In this document: in pieces, positions 19,167 through 26,411 of the stretch
How the letters are laid out: each line of letters opens with the position of its first letter
Numbering within the stretch: position 1 is the first letter of the stretch
Origin: UBA7185 sp964606855
GTDB lineage: Bacteria > Bacillota > Peptococcia > Peptococcales > Peptococcaceae
Assembly (NCBI GenBank): GCA_964606855.1
Contig: CAZSHM010000003.1
Span: 17,800 to 81,799, forward strand
Direction of reading: 5' to 3'
DNA: 64,000 nucleotides
Made by a program: the position numbers and the translations under genes
Notes under the pieces: model-generated
What the model saw: the letters and a program-made list of their open reading frames with translations, nothing else
What the model was told of the DNA's origin: nothing
Databases searched by the model: none

Positions 19167-20021
19167 TCAGTAGCTCGCCGTGGAAGCCGGGGAGGCGGCG
19201 GGCCAGATGCAGGCGCCGCTCACGCAAATCGTCTGCCCGCTGATAAACGCGGCGGCATCGCTTGCCAGGAAAATAAAGACATGGATCAGTTCATCCGGAT
19301 GACACATAAATCTTCCCATCGGCGCAAATTTTGCCGCCAGGTTCGAGGCCTCCGCCATCTGTTCCGCCATGGCCGCGTCCATCCGCACATTCGGGTTGGA
19401 CATCGGCACCGGATTGCCGTCAAAGTCCACGGTCTGGATCCCCGCCGGAGCCACCGCGTTGACGCGGATCTTTTTCGGGCCGAGTTCCCTGGCCATGCCC
19501 AGCGTCAGCCCCTCCACGGCAAATTTCGACGCCGTGTAGCCGATATTTCGCATCGCGCCGTCCACACCGGCCATGGAGCTGGTGTTGAGGATGGCGCCGC
19601 CGCCCTGTTCGGCGATCACTCTGGAAAGAACCTTGCTGGCCATGAACGTCCCCGTCACATTCACATCGAACACGGTTTGAAAGAGTTCCTTCGGATATTC
19701 GTCGAATGTCTTCGCCGGGTACAGTCCCGCGTTGTTCACCAGGATATCGATCCCGCCCCAGTCCGCGCAGATCTCCTCCGCCATGGCCTCCAGCTCCTCC
19801 TCGCTGCTCAGGTTCGGGCGAAAGCCTTTCACCTGATAGGCGGGATCCAGCGCCCGCAATTTTTCTACCGCCTCCGCGTATGTCTCCTGCGGAGCGCAGC
19901 AGATCGCCACGTTCGCGCCGCACTCCAGGAATCTCCTGGCCATCAGCAGGCCCAGTCCGCGGTTGGCCCCCGTGATGACGGCACGCTTTCCCTTCAAAAT
20001 TTCTCCGAAATACCGATGCAT
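19167..20021 (-). CDS. short-chain dehydrogenase/reductase (SDR)
   Basis: 284-residue NAD(P)-dependent classical SDR. Cofactor motif TGANRGLG at 17-24, NNAG at 96-99, catalytic Ser149, Tyr162 and Lys166 (YTASK), and the structural NVTGTF and RVNAVAPAGIQT segments. The N-terminus of about ten residues before the Rossmann fold and the C-terminal SGQTICVSGACIWP are family-like. ATG 20021 has AGGAGG eight bases upstream. Its ribosome site lies within the end of the VOC gene, which stops just ahead, so the two are coupled. It would oxidise or reduce a hydroxyl/keto group of a small molecule; the substrate is unknown. Confidence 0.93.
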   Translation of the reverse strand: MHRYFGEILKGKRAVITGANRGLGLLMARRFLECGANVAICCAPQETYAEAVEKLRALDPAYQVKGFRPNLSSEEELEAMAEEICADWGGIDILVNNAGLYPAKTFDEYPKELFQTVFDVNVTGTFMASKVLSRVIAEQGGGAILNTSSMAGVDGAMRNIGYTASKFAVEGLTLGMARELGPKKIRVNAVAPAGIQTVDFDGNPVPMSNPNVRMDAAMAEQMAEASNLAAKFAPMGRFMCHPDELIHVFIFLASDAAAFISGQTICVSGACIWPAASPASTASY

Positions 20022-20022
20022 C

Positions 20023-20550
20023 CTACACGCCTCCTGTGCTTCCGATTTGTATTGCCGCAGACTCCTCCGTCCGGGACAGGCCCTTCTTCCGGGAAAGTTT
20101 CGCATCGTAGAGCTCCACGATCAGGCCGGTGTCCTTCCGCAGATCCATGTAACAGTAGAATCCGTTCTCGGCCGATCCGCCCTCCACCAGCGTCTCCGCG
20201 CCCAGCGCCCGCATCCGCTCCCGCATGCCCGCGTAATCGTTCACGCCGAGACAGATGTGCTGTATGCCCGGGCCATGCTGATCGAAGAACTCCTTCTGGG
20301 AATTGACGTCCCCTCCCGTGTGCTGGATAAATTCAAACTCCACGCCCGCGACTTGTACCATGGCCAGCCGCATATAAGCCGTGACCAGCCGTCCCCGGAA
20401 CTTGACGGGCGCATTCTGTTCCGACAGATCGACATACCGGATCCCGGCAGGATCGATCGCGCACATGGCGCAGAGTGTCTCCGCCGCTCTCCGCGCGTCG
20501 GCCACCACAATGCCGATCTGAAAAAACTTCTCCACCTTGACTTCGCCCAA
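20023..20550 (-). CDS. VOC (vicinal oxygen chelate) superfamily protein
   Basis: 175 residues with the paired beta-alpha-beta-beta-beta modules of the glyoxalase / methylmalonyl-CoA epimerase fold. Likely metal ligands are Gln in FQIGIVVAD, Glu in VEFEFIQH, His in GIQHICLGV and Glu in GLIVELYD, a spacing like that of methylmalonyl-CoA epimerase. The start is TTG at 20550, seven bases after GGGAGG; longer versions would overlap the ABC gene. It lies 20 bases after the ABC ATPase and is coupled to the SDR. Epimerase, lyase or dioxygenase chemistry cannot be told apart from this sequence. Confidence 0.88.
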   Translation of the reverse strand: MGEVKVEKFFQIGIVVADARRAAETLCAMCAIDPAGIRYVDLSEQNAPVKFRGRLVTAYMRLAMVQVAGVEFEFIQHTGGDVNSQKEFFDQHGPGIQHICLGVNDYAGMRERMRALGAETLVEGGSAENGFYCYMDLRKDTGLIVELYDAKLSRKKGLSRTEESAAIQIGSTGGV

Positions 20551-20570
20551 TGTACGTCCTCCCTCGCGCG

Positions 20571-21377
20571 CTACAAGATTTGTTTGATGTTCGACGTGAC
20601 CTGCAGATCCACATAGAAGTGATCCTCGGTCTGCACGACACGCACCGGATAATTTAGAAAATCGCTCATGGACGCGTCGGTAAAGAGATCCTGCGATCTG
20701 CCCTTCGCATAGATTGTCCCGTTCCGCAACAGCAGGCATTTGTCAAACAGCTGCAGAATCTCCTCCGTATAGTGCGTGACGTAGATCACCGTCATCTCCG
20801 GGTTTTCCGCCAGCGCCCGAACCGTGGCGAGCATATATTCTCTGGCAAACACATCCAGGCCGGTCCCCGGCTCGTCCAGAATCAGCATCTCCGGGTTGCT
20901 GATCAAGGCCCGCGCGATCAAAACATTCTGCCGCTCTCCCTTGGACAGCAGATCGAACGTGCGGTGCATTTTGGCTTCCAGCCCCAATTCCGCCAGAAGC
21001 TGATTCGCGCGCCGGATGTCCGCGTTGCGAACCTTCCAGCGGTTGTTCCCCAATTTTCCGCTGATTCCGGAAAGCACGATGTTCAGAACGCTCTCCCGCT
21101 GGTAATACCGGTCAAAGAAGGAACTGCTGATCCATCCCACTTTCTTGCGCTTTTCCAGGATATTCTCCTCGGTGTAGGGGCTGCCGAAGACCTCCACAGA
21201 GCCTCCCGAAAACCCGCGGAACCCCGCAATGATGCTCAGGAGCGTCGTTTTCCCCGATCCGTTCAGGCCGAAAACGACCCAGTGCTCCCCCTTTTGCACG
21301 GACCAGTCGATATTGCTCAGCAGCGCGTGGTTTCCGGCCAGGCAGGTCAGATCGCGCAATCTCACTACTTCTGCCAT
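20571..21377 (-). CDS. stand-alone ABC ATPase, YlmA-like, paralogue A
   Basis: 268-residue single ABC domain: Walker A GLNGSGKTT at 37-45, signature LSKGERQN, Walker B MLILDEPGTGLD, H-loop YVTHYTEEIL. No permease of an ABC exporter or importer is adjacent. The family resembles B. subtilis YlmA and ModF-like ATPases with no known membrane partner. After the ATPase core, a tail with DHFYVDLQVTS mirrors the cluster B paralogue (DGTFQIHIGEE), suggesting a shared C-terminal strand pair. Starts 12 bases after the zinc-ribbon gene. The same two families are paired again in cluster B in reverse order, which argues that they work together. Confidence 0.9.
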   Translation of the reverse strand: MAEVVRLRDLTCLAGNHALLSNIDWSVQKGEHWVVFGLNGSGKTTLLSIIAGFRGFSGGSVEVFGSPYTEENILEKRKKVGWISSSFFDRYYQRESVLNIVLSGISGKLGNNRWKVRNADIRRANQLLAELGLEAKMHRTFDLLSKGERQNVLIARALISNPEMLILDEPGTGLDVFAREYMLATVRALAENPEMTVIYVTHYTEEILQLFDKCLLLRNGTIYAKGRSQDLFTDASMSDFLNYPVRVVQTEDHFYVDLQVTSNIKQIL

Positions 21378-21389
21378 GTTCCCGCCCCC

Positions 21390-21839
21390 TCAGTCCAGCG
21401 TCTCATCTTCCAGCATCAGGGCTTCCCCCAAAAGTTCCGTCTTCAGATCCAGAGAGGTCGTAAAACCGTCCTCGCGCAGGAGGCCGAGATTCCGGCAGCC
21501 CCAATCGATGATCTCGCTCACCTTGGCGATATTCATCTCTCTTTTGCGGATATTGTTGTCCAGATCCTTGTAGTAATCAAAACGCAGCTCGTCTACAAAA
21601 TACTCTGCCACCTCGTAAATCTCCGGTTCCACCCCGTATTCGATGCGCTTGCAGTGGTCACAATAGATTTCCAGCTTGGAGATATCGTAACTGCTGTAGG
21701 TCAGTTTGCGCAGTTCCAGCGTCCCGCCGCAATAACTGCAGCGGCATCTCCGCACCCGCTTTCTCAGGCGCTCCTCCTCCTGTTTCTCCGCAGTCTCGTC
21801 CATTCTGAAATTCAGCCACCGATCCTTCGCGGCATCCAC
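21390..21839 (-). CDS. CxCxxC...CxxC zinc-ribbon-like protein, paralogue A
   Basis: 149-residue protein of unknown function. Cys32-x-Cys34-x2-Cys37 and Cys60-x2-Cys63 (YCDHC) form a probable zinc ribbon. A helical segment with EYGVEPEIYEVAEYFVDEL and KVSEIIDWG follows, then an acidic tail. The paralogue at 36.0 kb shares the Cys pattern and the EYGVE / EFGVE, Y-x-x-AEY and NI-x-KV signatures. GTG 21839 is chosen because AGAAGGGA lies five bases upstream; longer frames run into a terminator. First gene of cluster A. An adaptor or regulatory subunit for the ABC ATPase is a reasonable guess, not shown. Confidence 0.82.
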   Translation of the reverse strand: MDAAKDRWLNFRMDETAEKQEEERLRKRVRRCRCSYCGGTLELRKLTYSSYDISKLEIYCDHCKRIEYGVEPEIYEVAEYFVDELRFDYYKDLDNNIRKREMNIAKVSEIIDWGCRNLGLLREDGFTTSLDLKTELLGEALMLEDETLD

Positions 21840-21904
21840 AAAAATCCCTTCTTTCTCGCTCGCCCTTCTGCGACAATTTCTCCTCTGCTTATCGCAATTA
21901 TAAA

Positions 21905-21920
21905 TCCGCCTTTTGCAAGT
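21905..21920 (-). promoter_or_regulatory. 16-bp element shared with the spo0A promoter
   Basis: Minus strand ACTTGCAAAAGGCGGA, also found exactly at 57513-57528, where its TTGCAA is the spo0A -35 box. Here it lies about 65 bases before the first gene of cluster A. A perfect TATAAT follows only 10 bases after TTGCAA, so the exact promoter of cluster A is unclear. The rest of gap 21840-22170 holds two terminators and nothing else recognised. Confidence 0.4.
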
Positions 21921-21976
21921 TGTTTCGCCCGAGTTCTTTATAATCCACGCGCTTTCTAGTAAAAAATACCTACTAC

Positions 21977-22005
21977 AAAAAAACAGCACGGGAAACGTGC
22001 TGTTT
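21977..22005 (-). terminator. intrinsic terminator upstream of cluster A
   Basis: Perfect 10-bp stem AAACAGCACG / CGTGCTGTTT with a five-base loop and a T-run on the minus strand. Second of two tandem terminators after ylbF, isolating cluster A from the heme operon. Confidence 0.85.
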
Positions 22006-22112
22006 GGGCGGCCGCTGCGCCGGGAGATTCGCGCGGGCCGCAGAAGTGCCGTTCGTGCGGGAATCCTGCTGTGCACAGTCCGGCGCCCGGCAGGCGGAGC
22101 GGAAAAAAGCGC

Positions 22113-22151
22113 AAAAAAATAGCCCGATCCGCAGGATACTACGGATCGGGC
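22113..22151 (-). terminator. intrinsic terminator after ylbF
   Basis: Perfect 10-bp stem GCCCGATCCG / CGGATCGGGC followed by TATTTTTTT on the minus strand, 20 bases past the ylbF stop. End of the heme-miaB-ylbF unit. Confidence 0.9.
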
Positions 22152-22170
22152 GTTCAAATTCCGGTCTGGT

Positions 22171-22551
22171 TCAGATGCCGCAGCCGGAACCGCAGCTGCC
22201 GCAATTTCCGCTGCAGCCCGAATTCCCGCCGTTGATGGCCGCGCTGAGGATCATGTTGACCGAGCGCAGGATTTGCTCAAAGGCCTGGTTCGCCTGCAGG
22301 AAGGCGCTGATGTTGGCGTTCGCGTTCATCTTCTCCTCCAGGGCTTCCACATGCTGCTTCTCCTCCTCGGAGAGATCCTCGAAATCCAGTCCTTTGCTCA
22401 TGGCGTCGCTCTGGATTTCCTGGTACTCCTCCACGATGACGCGCGCGTCGTTGTCCATCATCATCCGCATCTCGGCGTCGCGCAGCGCCGCCAGCTCCGC
22501 GGAGCCGGCGATGGCATCCGCCAGTTCTTTCGCCTTTGCTAAAATATCCAC
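22171..22551 (-). CDS. YlbF/YmcA (Ric-type) family protein with C-terminal Cys cluster
   Basis: 126-residue helical protein of the YlbF/YmcA family. In B. subtilis these proteins form the Ric complex with YaaT, carry iron-sulfur clusters, and affect RNA processing and the Spo0A phosphorelay. The two-helix core (AELAALRDAEMRMMMD, VIVEEYQEIQSDAM) is followed by ANQAFEQILRSVNMIL and a glycine-rich tail with four Cys (CSGNCGSCGSGC). GTG start seven bases after GGAGG. Lies directly after miaB, a common neighbour, and at the end of a long operon. Confidence 0.87.
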   Translation of the reverse strand: MDILAKAKELADAIAGSAELAALRDAEMRMMMDNDARVIVEEYQEIQSDAMSKGLDFEDLSEEEKQHVEALEEKMNANANISAFLQANQAFEQILRSVNMILSAAINGGNSGCSGNCGSCGSGCGI

Positions 22552-22637
22552 AATCGCACCTCCATAAAATCTGCGCACAGCGGCCTTGGCGGCACCGCGC
22601 GGGAGTCCGCCGCACCCCCGAAAAGGCGCGCCCGCCG

Positions 22638-24065
22638 CTAGTCTGCCAGTTCGCCCTTGAGCACCCAGGTCTGCGCCTCGGCGACGCGGACCGGAAGGAT
22701 TTTTCCCGCCAGCGCGGGATCCCCCGCGAAGAGCACGGTCTTGTTGGTGGTGGTGCGGCCCTGCAGCATCGCCGCGTCGGTTTTGCTCCCGCCCTCCACC
22801 AGCACATCCACGGTGCGGCCCACAAGGGTGTCGTTGATCTCGCGGCTGATCTCCGACTGGAGCGTATTCAGCCGCTGCAGACGCTCCTTTTTCTCCTCCG
22901 GGGAAACCGGATCCTCCATGCGGGCGGCCGGCGTGCCGCTGCGCTTGGAATAGAGGAAGGTAAAGGCGGTGTCAAAGCGCACACGCCGCACCAGATCGAG
23001 TGTCTCCTGAAAGTCCTCCTCCGTCTCGCCGGGAAAACCGACGATGAGGTCGGTGGTGATGGCGGCCCCGGGCAGCGCGCGGCGGATCCGCTCCACCAGG
23101 CGCAGATACGTCTCCTTGCTGTAGCGGCGGTTCATCCGCTGCAGGATGCGGCTGCTGCCCGACTGCACTGGAAGGTGCACGTGATCGCACACCTTCCGGC
23201 TGTCTGCGATGGTCCGCACCAGCTCGTCCGTGAAATCCTTGGGGTGGGAAGTCATAAAGCGGATGCGGCGCAGACCCTCGATGCCGTCCAGCTCGCGCAG
23301 GAGCCCGGCAAAGCTGGTGCCGTCCGCCAGGTCCGTCCCGTAGCTGTTGACATTCTGCCCCAGGAGTGTCACTTCCACCACACCGTCCGCCACCAGGCGC
23401 CGCACTTCCGCCGCGATGTCCGCCTGCCGGCGGCTCCGCTCCCGTCCCCGCACATACGGCACGACGCAGTAGGTGCAGAAATTGTTGCAGCCGTAGATGA
23501 TGTTGACCAGCGCCTGATAGGGGTGCGCGCGCCGGACAGGCAGACCCTCCTGCACGGGCTCCTCTTGCGGCCAGATTTCCACCTGCCGCTCCGCGCCCCG
23601 GTAGAGCGCGAGGAGATAGCGCGGCAGCTGCTGCAGATTGTGCGTGCCGAAGATGAGATCCACATGCGGCGCGGACGCGCGGACCAGATCGGCTTCGTTC
23701 TGCTGCTGCATCATGCAGCCGCAGACCCCGATGATGCAGTCGGGCCGCTTCTGCTTCAGGGCGCGCAGTTCGCCCAGATGGCTCAGGACCTTGCTCTCCG
23801 CTTTTTCGCGGATACAGCAGGTGTTAAAGAGCAGGAGATCGGCATCTTCCTCGCGCGCGGCGGGCACAAAGCCCATCTGCTGCAAAAGGCCGGCCAGAAC
23901 CTCCGAATCGTGCTCATTCATCTGGCAGCCGAACGTGCGGATGCAGTAGGCGCGGTCGCGCCCGTGCAGCGCTCGGTACTGCAGGTTCAGCCGCAGGACA
24001 TCGTCTGCAAAGCAGCGCGCATCCTGCTGCCGCGCATCGCGCGCCGCCTGCTCCTCCGCCCTCAT
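22638..24065 (-). CDS. miaB: tRNA-2-methylthio-N6-dimethylallyladenosine synthase
   Basis: Radical-SAM methylthiotransferase modifying A37 of tRNAs reading UNN codons. The 475 residues comprise an N-terminal MTTase domain with three Cys (TFGCQMN, NTCCIRE, VCGCMMQ), a radical SAM core with the CxxxCxxC site in YGCNNFCTYCVVP, and a C-terminal TRAM domain (VGRTVDVLVEG). The ATG overlaps the hemL stop as ATGA, so the pair is translationally coupled. YlbF follows. Confidence 0.96.
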   Translation of the reverse strand: MRAEEQAARDARQQDARCFADDVLRLNLQYRALHGRDRAYCIRTFGCQMNEHDSEVLAGLLQQMGFVPAAREEDADLLLFNTCCIREKAESKVLSHLGELRALKQKRPDCIIGVCGCMMQQQNEADLVRASAPHVDLIFGTHNLQQLPRYLLALYRGAERQVEIWPQEEPVQEGLPVRRAHPYQALVNIIYGCNNFCTYCVVPYVRGRERSRRQADIAAEVRRLVADGVVEVTLLGQNVNSYGTDLADGTSFAGLLRELDGIEGLRRIRFMTSHPKDFTDELVRTIADSRKVCDHVHLPVQSGSSRILQRMNRRYSKETYLRLVERIRRALPGAAITTDLIVGFPGETEEDFQETLDLVRRVRFDTAFTFLYSKRSGTPAARMEDPVSPEEKKERLQRLNTLQSEISREINDTLVGRTVDVLVEGGSKTDAAMLQGRTTTNKTVLFAGDPALAGKILPVRVAEAQTWVLKGELAD

Positions 24066-25378
24066 TCCATCACCTTCGCCTGTCCGCGCTGCGCCGCCAC
24101 CGCGGCAAAAGCGTCCCGGGCGGCGGCGATGGTCGCCTCGATGTCCGCGTCGCTGTGCGCCGTGGAGACGAACCAGCACTCAAACTGCGATGGCGGCAGA
24201 TAGACGCCCGCCTGCAGCATCGCCTGAAAGAAACTTTTAAACTGCGCCGTATCGGCGCGCATGGCCTGCGCGTAGCCCTCCACCGGCCCCTCGGTAAAGA
24301 AGACCGTGAGCAGCGACGCGCACTGGTGGACGGTGACCGCGACGCCCGCCTCGCGCGCGGCATCCCTCAATCCCTGCGCCAGCGCGGCGGCCTTGGCCTC
24401 CACCGCCTCGTAGACGCCGGGCTTGGCCAATTCCCGCAGCGCGGCAATGCCGGCAGCCATGGCCAAGGGGTTTCCGGAGAGCGTTCCCGCCTGATAGACC
24501 GGCCCGGAGGGCGCCACCAGCTCCATGATCTCCCGCCGTCCGCCGTACGCGCCGACCGGCAGCCCGCCGCCGATAATCTTTCCCAGGCAAGTGAGGTCGG
24601 GCAGTACGCCGTAGACCTGCTGCGCGCCGCCGTAGGAGGCACGGAACCCGCTGATCACCTCGTCGAAAATCAGCAGCGCGCCGTAACGCCGGGTGATCTC
24701 CCGCAGTCCCTCCAGGAAGCCTTCCCTGGGAAGCACCAGCCCCATGTTGCCCGGCACAGGTTCCACGATGACGGCGGCGATCTCTTCCGGATACCGCGCA
24801 AAGAGCCGCTCCACGCTCTCCAGATCGTTGTACTCGGCCACCAGGGTCTCCGAGGCGATGGATTCCGGCACGCCGGGGCTGGAGGGAACTCCGAACGTCA
24901 GCGCGCCGGAGCCCGCCTGGATCAGCAGATGGTCGGCGTGCCCGTGGTAGCAGCCGGCGAATTTCACCAGCTTGTCGCGGCCCGTATAGCCGCGGGCCAG
25001 ACGGATCGCGCTCATGGTCGCCTCTGTGCCGGAATTCACCATCCGCACCATCTCGATGGAGGGCACCGCCTCCGTGATGCGGCGCGCGATCTCCACCTCC
25101 GCCTCCGTGGGCGCGCCGAAAGTGCTGCCCTTTTCCAGCGCCGCCCGGATCGCCGCCGTGACGGCGGGCGGCCGGTGCCCCAGAAGCAGCGGTCCCCAGG
25201 AACAGACGTAGTCGAGGAGACGGTTTCCGTCCACATCATAGAGGTACGCGCCCTCCCCCCGCTCGATGAAGACAGGGAAATCGCCCACCGCCCGGAAGGC
25301 GCGCACCGGGCTGTTGACGCCGCCTGGAATCAGCCGCACGGCCTCCCGGTAGAGCGCCTGTGATTTTTCAAACTGCAT
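24062..25378 (-). CDS. hemL: glutamate-1-semialdehyde 2,1-aminomutase
   Basis: PLP-dependent enzyme converting glutamate-1-semialdehyde to 5-aminolevulinate, second step of the C5 route begun by HemA. The 438 residues show GGVNSPVRAF at the N-terminus, VNSGTEATMSAIRLARG, the cofactor Asp in IFDEVISGFR and the Schiff-base Lys in CLGKIIGGGLPVGA. ATG six bases after GGGGGAG and two bases past the hemB stop. Last heme gene before miaB. Confidence 0.97.
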   Translation of the reverse strand: MQFEKSQALYREAVRLIPGGVNSPVRAFRAVGDFPVFIERGEGAYLYDVDGNRLLDYVCSWGPLLLGHRPPAVTAAIRAALEKGSTFGAPTEAEVEIARRITEAVPSIEMVRMVNSGTEATMSAIRLARGYTGRDKLVKFAGCYHGHADHLLIQAGSGALTFGVPSSPGVPESIASETLVAEYNDLESVERLFARYPEEIAAVIVEPVPGNMGLVLPREGFLEGLREITRRYGALLIFDEVISGFRASYGGAQQVYGVLPDLTCLGKIIGGGLPVGAYGGRREIMELVAPSGPVYQAGTLSGNPLAMAAGIAALRELAKPGVYEAVEAKAAALAQGLRDAAREAGVAVTVHQCASLLTVFFTEGPVEGYAQAMRADTAQFKSFFQAMLQAGVYLPPSQFECWFVSTAHSDADIEATIAAARDAFAAVAAQRGQAKVME

Positions 25379-25381
25379 CCC

Positions 25382-26395
25382 TCACTCCCCCTCTCGGCAC
25401 GATGCGGCCGGATATGTCTCCTCCCGCAGCCAGCGGGCCACGTCGATGGCGTGGTAAGTCACGATCAGATCCGCGCCGGCCCGCACAAAGCCGGTCATCA
25501 GCTCCATCACAATCTTTTTCTCGTCGATCCAGCCGTTCTGCGCCGCCGCCTTCACCATGGCGTACTCGCCGCTGACATTGTAGGCCACGATGGGCTGCTC
25601 GAACGTCTCCCTCGCCCGGGCGAGGATGTCCAGATAGGCGAGCGCGGGCTTGATGATGATATAGTCCGCGCCCTCCTCCACATCGAGCCGCGTCTCCGCC
25701 ATGGCCTGGCGCGCGCTGCAGGCGGGATCCATCTGATAGGTTTTTCGGTCGCCGAACTGCGGCGCGGAGCCCGCCGCCTCGCGGAAGGGGCCGTAGAAGG
25801 CCGAGGCGTACTTGGCCGAGTAGGCCATCACCGCGACATCCGGGAAGCCGGCCGCATCGAGGGCCGTGCGCAAGGCGCCCACGCGGCCGTCCATCATATC
25901 CGACGGCGCGATGATATCCGCGCCCGCTCTCGCCTGGCTCACCGCCGTCTTTGCCAAGAGTTCGAGCGTGGGATCGTTCAGCACCCGCCCCGCGTCGTCC
26001 ACGATGCCGCAGTGCCCGTGGCTCGTATACTCGCAGAGACAGCAGTCCGCGAGGATCACCAGATCCGGATAGGCGCTCCGCACCAGGGCGATCGCCCGCT
26101 GCACGATGCCGTCCTCCGCGTAGGCCTGGCTGCCCACGGGATCCTTCTTTTCCGGCACGCCGAAGAGGATGATGCTGCAGATGCCCGCGGAGACCGCCCG
26201 ATCCACCTCCTCCAGCAGATGATCCAGCGAGTACTGGCAGATGCCCGGCATAGAGTCTACGGGACGGAGAATGTCCTCTCCCTCCGCCACGAAGATGGGA
26301 TAGATCAGCTGCTCGGCGTGGACACGGTACTCCCGCACCATCCGGCGGATGTTCTCGCTCCGCCGGTAGCGGCGCATCCTTGTGGTTGGAAACAT
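25382..26395 (-). CDS. hemB: delta-aminolevulinic acid dehydratase (porphobilinogen synthase)
   Basis: Condenses two ALA molecules to porphobilinogen. The 337-residue TIM-barrel is of the zinc type, with the Cys triad in ADCCLCEYTSHGHCG. Active-site lysines lie in AYSAKYASAFYGPF and in YIIIKPALAYLD. ATG seven bases after GAGGGG. Within the hem operon between cobA-hemD and hemL. Confidence 0.97.
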   Translation of the reverse strand: MFPTTRMRRYRRSENIRRMVREYRVHAEQLIYPIFVAEGEDILRPVDSMPGICQYSLDHLLEEVDRAVSAGICSIILFGVPEKKDPVGSQAYAEDGIVQRAIALVRSAYPDLVILADCCLCEYTSHGHCGIVDDAGRVLNDPTLELLAKTAVSQARAGADIIAPSDMMDGRVGALRTALDAAGFPDVAVMAYSAKYASAFYGPFREAAGSAPQFGDRKTYQMDPACSARQAMAETRLDVEEGADYIIIKPALAYLDILARARETFEQPIVAYNVSGEYAMVKAAAQNGWIDEKKIVMELMTGFVRAGADLIVTYHAIDVARWLREETYPAASCREGE

Positions 26396-26411
26396 GATTC
26401 AGCCCCTCTTT

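Noticed and set aside
20023..20550. Naming the VOC gene methylmalonyl-CoA epimerase
   Set aside because: Ligand pattern is similar, but the context has no methylmalonyl-CoA mutase or carboxylase; kept as VOC superfamily.
14277..21839. Cluster A as a prophage or transposon
   Set aside because: No integrase, transposase, terminal repeats or attachment sites were found at its borders; codon use looks like the neighbours.
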